Source: Myrica gale
Taxonomy: Eukaryota; Streptophyta; Magnoliopsida; Fagales; Myricaceae
Assembly: GCA_963930655.1 (NCBI GenBank)
Contig: OZ005609.1
Coordinates: 23,075,001-23,139,000, forward strand
Direction: 5' to 3'
Length of the DNA: 64,000 bases
The stretch's first letter is position 1; every line of letters starts with the position of its first letter. The translations under genes were made by a program, and so were the position numbers. The notes under the pieces were generated by a model. It did no database searches. It saw only the letters and a program-made list of their open reading frames with translations, and had not been told where the DNA came from. Shown here one piece after another: positions 57,041 through 64,000 of this stretch.

Positions 57041-59740
57041 AAGTCATGTTCGGCAGAGTTGAGAAAAAATAAAGGATTCCGCATTTTGTTTTCCTTTTTT
57101 ACCCTTAAAAAGTTCATATTGAATTACTAAAACACCCTCCACCACAACCTAATAACTAAAAAAACATAAGGGCAAACTTGGAATTTTTCAAAACAACCTG
57201 CAGCCAGCCTGCCAAACTCCTGACATGTCGCCTGCAGTCGCCCTCCTTTTTTGCTTTTCGCCCTCCTTTTTTGTTCGCTTGACATCGGTTTGAAGAAAAA
57301 AGTCATGCTTTTCGCATGCTTTTTTGTTCTCCTGACATCGGTTTGAGTATTATTTCGTTTTTTCTTTACATTTTTATTTAAAATATTATTATTTTAATAA
57401 AAATAATAATAAATTCGGGAAAAAAAAACAAAAAAACTATAAATATCATCATTCATTTTTTACACCTCACCAACTTCTACACAAACATCAATACAACTTT
57501 ATCATCACCTAAAAATTCATAAAATTCTCCAAATCCTACAAAAACCTTCAAAACGAACATCACCCAGATTTCCGGTTGTGCACCCTAGTAGAAGCCAAAT
57601 TCAAAATGGATCCTGTCAAACTCAATTTCCTCAAGTCCACCCATCCGATCTCAGACTTACCGTTCGGCCAGGCCCATAGAAATCTTCTCTTGTATGCTCA
57701 AAAAATTGCGAAAGGAAGCGAACCAGGACCTAAAACCCTAAAACCTGTTTCTCTGCTGCACAAAACGAATAACGCGGCAATTGAAAAAACCGGTCCGGGT
57801 ACTGGCTCTCTCGTGTTAGCTCTCTCTCTATCTCTGCAAATTTATCGAGTAATAAACTAAAATATTTTGTCGAACTCTTTAATCAACATACGTAAGTTGC
57901 ATGCTTAACACATCTCGCCGAAAGAAAGAAAGATGGACAAACATTTATATCTCCATAATTTCCAAGCCATAGGCAGTGTTTATTTGATACAGATTTATTT
58001 TTTGGGTTTTCTGAGACGTTTGGGTGGACAAAGTTTGTCATTCTGTTTTGGTTCTTAATTTTCAGTTTAGGCTGTGATATGGGACTCTGCAGTTGCCTTT
58101 GGCTCAGGGTCCAATTGTGGATAAATATTTTTCTTTTTTTGTCATTTGTTCCAATTTTTCTTGGTTGGAAAGCTGGATCTATGTGAAAAATTGCCTCACT
58201 TTTTCAGGTGATTGGCATTTGGTAGTGTCATTATAGTGGCTTTTCACAAACCAGAGAATGCTCTGAAGCGAGCTGAAGGTGAGTGAAGTTTCTACGATCT
58301 TCGCCAAGTGTTAATAGCATTCTTTTTAGGCTTCAAAAATTTATTCTATCATGATGTGCATGTGTTGCATATATCTGCCGGAATAACTTGGATGATGGGG
58401 TTGGGAAAAAAGCTCCCTTCCGCTTGTACTTTTTTCTTTAACAAGTTGAGCAACATCCTTTTTGGTACCTTTTTTCTTGTTTGCAATCAGCTGGTCGCGA
58501 CTTGGTTGTCTGAAAGTTTTTGTTCATTGCTGAATTTTGTCAGACAGCACCTTTTCTTCATTCTTTCTTGATTCCTTTTTTGTGGGTGGGTTGCGCGTGG
58601 TGGGGTGTTCTCAAGTTGTTGTTGTTGTCGTTAAAGACTGGGCTGATTAGTTTGAAATGTTATATTGCTTATTGCCATAGGAAAATATCATTTGGAAGCA
58701 AGAAAATTAATATGCTTTGTGCTTTTGATATGCCCATCGCATGCTTTGCTATTACAAGATAACAAATGTAGATTACTTATATGTCACTTTTGTGTTGCTC
58801 CTGGGTTAGATAGTTGGACTGACTTTTGTAATGCATGGATACAGAACTGATAAATGTTGGGCAGAAGCAAGATGCCTTGCAGGCCCTGCACAATATTATA
58901 ACCTCGAGGAGATCTCGTTCTTGGCAAAAGACCCTTGAAAAGATTATGTTTAAGTATGTAGAACTTTGTGTTGAATTACGGAGTGGTAGGTTTGCAAAGG
59001 ATGGTCTGATGCAATACCGGATTGCGTGTCAGCAAGTAAATGTTACTTCTTTGGAGGAGGTGATTAATACTTTATGCATCTGTCCACTGAGAAAGCTGAG
59101 CAAGCTCGTAGTCAGGCACAAGCCTTGGAAGAAGCTCTTGACATTGATGACCTAGAAGCAGATAAGAGGCCAGAAGATCTGATGCTGAGTTATGTAAGTG
59201 GAGAGAAGGGAAAGGATAGGTCTGATCGTGAACTTGTTACCCCTTGGTTCAAGTTTTTGTGGGAGACTTATAGAACAGTGCTTGAAATCTTACGTAACAA
59301 CTCAAAATTGGAGGCACTTTATGCGGTAGGTACTCTCTTAAACAGAATTTCTTTCAAGTCATTTCTTACACTTCTGCACATCTTTGGTGAATTATTTCTT
59401 GTAACTTTACAAATTTAGAAGTTCAATAATGGTTGAGGTTTTCTAGAATTTTTATTTTGGGATTCCAATAAGAGCATTTTACTTGTGGCATAATTCTGTT
59501 TTTATTTTGTAGGAGTTGATTATTGTATGCTGTCCACTCATATTTTAAGGTTTTTATCATGTAGGAATGTTTGGTATTTATATTACTTGCTTAGGATTTG
59601 GGCTTCAATTAGTGCAATTGCAAGATTCTCTAACAATTTGTGTTAAAAAGTTTTTTATAGATCACCATTTTTATCCTTTATTCAAATGTATTGCAGGACT
59701 TTTTTTTTTGCCAAAGTCTACCGGATTTCTGAAACTTATT

Positions 59741-59795
59741 ATTTACATTTGCACCTTTATTCATTGAAAATATGAATAAAGGTGCAAATGTAAAT
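59741..59795. repeat. Perfect 24-bp inverted repeat (hairpin) in an eIF3a intron
   Basis: The left arm 59741-59764 is the exact reverse complement of 59772-59795, separated by a 7-base loop TGAAAAT. The arms begin ATTTACATTTGCACC. Confidence 0.9.
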
Positions 59796-62109
59796 ATGAC
59801 GTTGCCTTTCTATGCCTGTTGATCTACTTTATTGTTACACCTGGTGTTCAATCCTCCCTTACCTCCTATGTGTACACTTTTTTGCTTGTCACCTTTATTG
59901 TTGTGAAGCAGCAACATACATTTGGTTGGGAGTATTTATTTATGCCTGTGACTGGGTATGGTTTGTTTAATGCCTACTACTTGCCATCCTGGTTGAATTA
60001 CCTTCTCTGAAAAGTTGATCAGTTGGAATTCTATTCTAACTAAGGATTCCTGGTTCAAGCGTCTTATCAAAGAAAAGAAGAGCGGGCATCTTAGTGTTTT
60101 TAAATGTCACGTGCAGATGACAGCACACCGGGCCTTCCAGTTTTGCACGCAATACAAACGATCAACGGAGTTTCGTAGGTTGTGTGAAATGATCAGGAAC
60201 CATCTAGCTAATCTTAACAAATACAGAGACCAAAGGGATCGACCTGACCTGTCTGCGCCAGAGAGTTTGCAGCTGTATCTTGAAACAAGATTTGAGCAGC
60301 TAAAGATTGCTACTGAACTTGAACTCTGGCAGGTATTTTTGATTATTGTGTTTGCATTTATGTTTATGTTTAGTGTGTAAATAATTGTCTGTGTTTAAGC
60401 AATTTGTACTTTCCATTGGGCACATCTTATCTGTTTTTAATTATTAATTTCCTGCAGGAAGCTTTCCGTTCTGCTGAAGATATTCATGGATTGATTTGCA
60501 TGGTTAAGAAAACCCCCAAGCCATCCTTGATGGTGGTTTATTATTCCAAGCTAACAGAAATTTTCCAGATCTCAGCCAGCCATCTTTACCATGCTTATGC
60601 ATAGTTCAAGCTTTTTACCCTTCAGAAAAACTTCAATAAGAATTTAAGCCAGAAGGATTTGCAATTGATAGCATCATCTGTTGTATTGGCCGCACTTTCA
60701 GTGCTCCCCTATGATCATAAGCATGGAGCATCCCATTTGGAACTTCAAAATGAGAAAGACCGCAACTCTAGGATGGCTAATCATATCGGATTTAATGTTG
60801 ATGCTAAACTTGAAAGTGGAGAAGCGGTAATGCGATATGTTGCATTGATTTCCTTTCATGTAACTCTTCCATATTTTCTCAGACTGTCAATGTCTATTTT
60901 TGCAGCTATCACGGTCAAACCTTCTGTCAGAACTGGTAAGCTTGTAAAGGTCACTTAAATTGCGTTTTCCCATTTTTCTAAGTGATTCAGAATATGGTCT
61001 GCTAATGATAAATATTCCAAATTCTTTATTTTGCATGACCTTTGACAATGTGGGTGATCTTTTTATCCGTATTCTAGTTTCTTGCTCCCTATATTGGATG
61101 AATGTTTTCCACATTTGGTATCTTTTTCAGGTGTTCAAAGGTGTATTGAGCTGTGCAACTCAGGAAGTAAAATATCTTTATCAACTACTAGAGCATGAGT
61201 TTCTTCCGCTGGATCTTGCATCAAAGACACAGGTGTTCTTGACCAAAATGTCGAACCTTGGGGGTAGGCTTTCATCTGCTCCGTCACTTCCTGAAGTTCA
61301 ACTGTCCAAATACATTCCTGCCCTGGAAAAGCTTGCTGCACTGAGGTTGCTTCAGCAGGTGCATTAATGTTTAGTTCATACGAATGCTATCCTTTCTTTT
61401 GTTAGAAAATTTCATTATACAATCCCTTTCATTCAGGCATAATTTAATTTGCAGTTCAACTGTTCTCTATCTTGTTTGCAGGTGTCTCAGGTGTATCAGA
61501 CACTGAAAATAGAGAGTTTGTCTAAGATGATCCCCTTTTTTGAATTTCCTGCAGTGGATAAGATTTCAGTAGATGCTGATAAATATAATTTTATATTTAT
61601 GAAAGTCGACCACATGAAGGGTGTTGTATTGTTTGGTAATTTGGTATGTAATCCATGCATCCTCAGTTTAGTTATTTTGCTAGCAAAGGGAAACTTTGAT
61701 CAGTTGCTGGTTTTCTACTTTGTTATATGTCCCTAGAGATTACATTTGGTGAAACCAGATTTGACTGATGTGGGTTATCAATTCTAATTCTGATGAAGCA
61801 TCCTTTAACATTCATACTGGGGGTAGTGATGAGGGTTTCTAGTGATAGTTGTTCTTGTTTTTTCTGCTAAAATATGCCATTGACTTTTCTCATCCAGCTT
61901 GGTTCTTTAAGTTTCCACCATTTGTTCAAGTTTTATGTTTCACATATTTTAATGCTACGTAGTATGCATTGAGAAATCATTCTTTCACTGCTCTTTTCCC
62001 ACTCTTTCTTACCCTATCAAATATGAGGAGATTGGGAAAAAATACATAACTCTTATCTGTATTTGTAATTCTTGCCTGTCAATTCTGAGTCTGCGCTGAA
62101 TAGGCCTTT

Positions 62110-62151
62110 CAAATCAGAACGTCCATATCTGTATGTGGACGTTCTGATTTG
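62110..62151. repeat. Perfect inverted repeat (hairpin) in an eIF3a intron
   Basis: CAAATCAGAACGTCCA (62110-62125) is the exact reverse complement of TGGACGTTCTGATTTG (62136-62151), with a 10-base loop. Confidence 0.9.
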
Positions 62152-63792
62152 ACCTTTTCTTGGCAGTAATGAATGTTAAACAACTTTTTGAGAAACATTT
62201 ATTTGATTCTTGCTGCCAATGGGATTATGATATTTGTGGTGTCTAGCCCTTTTATATTTCTCATATCTAGGTTTAGAAGTTATTGGTCTCATTCTGCTTA
62301 CTCTTACAGGGCCTTGGATCTGAGGGCTTCCAGGATCACTTGACTGTCCTTGCCAAATCCCTAAATAAAGCAAGGGCCAAGATTCATCCACCTGTAAAGA
62401 AAGCATCCGAACTAAGAGAAATGTTTCCCGGTTTAGCGGATCTTGTGGATAAGGAACACAAGAGGCTTCTTGCTCGAAAATCAATCATTGAAAAGAGGAA
62501 GGAACAACAAGAACTTCTGCTTTTGGAAATGGTACACCAAACCTGCTACCTGAGAACGTGGCTTTAATTTGTATCATTTATTGAATCTTAAGTGAATGAA
62601 ATTTTTGGTATACTTCCTGTGCTAGGAACGTAATGTGGAGATGCAAAGGAAAAAACAACAGCAGATCGCTGAAGAGGAGGAGAAGAGGAGACTTGCAGCT
62701 GAGATGGAGAAGAGGAAGCATAAAACGATCCTTGATGAAATACGGGACAAGGAAACCGAAGAAGCAAAAGCCCTTCAGGAGGATGTTGGAAAGCGCCATA
62801 AGAAGATGGTAGGGAAGTCAGTTTTAGATGATGTAAGTGAAACAATTTGGTTTTTGATACTAATGTTTGCATGTTATGTAGCTGAGGGAGAGGCAGGAAG
62901 GGGAGAGAAAATTACAAAAACTAGTTAAAACAATGGATTATTCAGAAAGGGCGAAAAGAGAAGAGACAGCTTACTTGAATTTGAATTGAAGCTGCATTTC
63001 AGCAACGTTTAGTGGAAGAAATGGTGCTTCATGAATGCGAGCAGCAGGTATGTTCATATTTATCTGCTTCCTCTATAACTATGTGTGCCTACGTATAGGC
63101 ACACACTTCTAGATGGTGTTACCTTGATATTAATAGCGTTATCATGCTTCGTTTAACACTTCCTCCCCTTTCTGGCCATTTTGCCTCTTTTTGTTTACAT
63201 ATTTATCATAAATGAACCGTTCTGCGCGTTAATACTTTAGGTTTTTCAAGCATCGCAATGATAAAGATTCATTTCCCTTCAATTTACCAGCATTAGTTTT
63301 TTTTTACACTTTCCAGCTAGAGGTTGAGCTAAGTAGACAGCGGCATGATGGGGACCTCAGGGAGAAGAACAGGTTGACACAGATGTTGGACAATAAGGTC
63401 AGCTTATTTTTGACTGATTTGTCTGCCATTAGGACCAATGGAACCTGCTTTTATGTGTTTGCATGCATGTGATATCTGGCTTTCCATGTTGGATGCTCTC
63501 TGCGCACATATGATTTGTACGACATTAGCAGTTTTAGTTGGAGTTCCTCTGATGCTAAGACAAACTTGCTATCTATCCTTTCTTGCTCAGATAATATTCC
63601 AGGAAAGAGTAATGCGCTTTCAGCGGGAAGAGTATGACAGACGTAGAGCAGAGAGTGGTCTCCAAATCCAGCAAATGCTTGAGGCCCGAAGACAGGAGAG
63701 GGAGGCTCTGAGGAAGAAAATATTTTATGCGCAGAATGAAGAGGAGAAACAGAGAAAGATGCACGAAGAGGAGGAAGCTCGTAAGTTGGAAG

Positions 63793-64000
63793 GTATATTT
63801 TTGATAAAATGACGGGTAGTATTAGGATGCTAGTCTTTCAAGCTTGCTCAAACCTTTTGACAGCAAGTTTGTGTCAAGGAATTCCAAAAGTTGTGTATCA
63901 TTCAGGAATTCAACTGTTGCTTTCCTGAATTATCTGCCTTCAGGGAAGGAGGGCCTGTTTCAGGCAATAAACTGCTCGGTGGAGTTTTCCGAGTAAAATT
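63793..64000. other. Right window edge, intronic or decayed eIF3a sequence
   Basis: After the donor at 63793 no further eIF3a exon is recognisable before the end. The sequence after the AG at about 63945 does not match the expected continuation. Confidence 0.4.

Larger units (their letters stand above)
55527..58235. other. PRP38 3' flank and intergenic DNA
   Basis: 3' UTR probably to about 55860. Then AT-rich DNA with an (AAAAG)n run at 56398-56417, a hAT-like fragment (56.49 kb), tandem tRNA-like repeats (56.7-57.04 kb) and a stretch that may be the decayed promoter and 5' UTR of the eIF3a copy (CT-rich at about 57800-57835). Confidence 0.5.
58236..63792 (+). pseudogene. TIF3A1: eIF3a (translation initiation factor 3 subunit A) pseudogene with introns
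   Basis: Ordered exons match plant eIF3a, the PCI-domain scaffold of eIF3: 58236-58278, 58845-59325, 60117-60332, 60458-60826, 60906-60935, 61131-61358, 61482-61643, 62310-62531, 62626-62832, about 62882-63047, 63317-63397, 63591-63792. Recognisable text includes [83 protein letters not shown] and REALRKKIFY. Four lesions: the start codon is GTG (58236-58238); one base is lost near 59065 in the codons after EEV; TAG (60602-60604) replaces the Trp after HAYA; and about 7 extra bases near 62979-62986 shift frame in the middle region. The C-terminal exons lie beyond the window. Retained introns indicate a DNA-level duplicate, not a retrocopy. Splice sites are still GT-AG, so decay is fairly recent. 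Confidence 0.9.

Noticed and set aside
57576..57860. 94-codon plus-strand ORF before the eIF3a copy
   Set aside because: No recognised family; position and the CT-rich run suggest decayed promoter/5' UTR of the eIF3a duplicate.
58236..63792. Functional eIF3a with sequencing errors
   Set aside because: Four lesions of different kinds, including two clean substitutions (start codon and Trp to stop), are hard to explain as errors, although read support should confirm.

Overview
This is 64 kb of plant nuclear DNA from a eudicot. The evidence is multi-exon genes with GT-AG introns, AT-rich intergenic DNA, plant-only gene families (TOPLESS-related repressor, clade-E PP2C, PX/PH phospholipase D zeta, GEM-like GRAM protein, F-box with FBA domain) and a typical eudicot transposon load (Ty1/copia, LINE, CACTA, hAT, MULE). 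The transposon styles remind me of woody eudicots, but I cannot name a species.

Layout. 0.1-0.5 kb: last two exons of phospholipase D zeta (+). 3.38-5.93 kb: three-exon CST-complex gene TEN1 (+). 5.9-12.6 kb: gene-poor, with a 324-bp tandem duplication and a long foldback element. 14.08-16.11 kb: five-exon clade-E PP2C (+). 17.9-21.65 kb: gene remnants on the minus strand, namely a PDR-type ABC transporter scrap, an unidentified remnant, and a GEM-like pseudogene split by a 5'-truncated LINE. 22.65-23.88 kb: tandem repeats followed by an intact ORF for a secreted eight-cysteine protein. 25.5-27.2 kb: a non-autonomous hAT and a Pack-MULE carrying a PPR fragment, both with target-site duplications (TSDs). 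27.6-33.1 kb: an F-box pseudogene containing a very young, nearly intact Ty1/copia element. 33.2-34.6 kb: a non-autonomous CACTA element. 34.6-39.7 kb: non-coding, including a segment paralogous to 25.5-27.3 kb that lacks the hAT and MULE insertions. 39.70-49.89 kb: complete 25-exon TOPLESS-related gene, 1131 codons (+). 50.6-51.3 kb: a hAT element about 160 bp before the start codon of PRP38 (51.45-55.53 kb, six exons, +). 56.5-57.1 kb: a second hAT-like fragment and tandem tRNA-like repeats. 58.2-63.8 kb: an intron-bearing eIF3a copy (+) with four independent disabling lesions, running off the window end.

The intact genes are housekeeping or regulatory and do not form a pathway: lipid signalling (PLD zeta), telomere capping (TEN1), dephosphorylation (PP2C), transcriptional co-repression (TPR) and splicing (PRP38). 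I saw no convincing new multi-gene system. The most informative observations are the Pack-MULE with an internal empty-site paralog, the eIF3a pseudogene, the nested copia/F-box locus, and the eight-cysteine secreted ORF behind a tandem-repeat promoter region.
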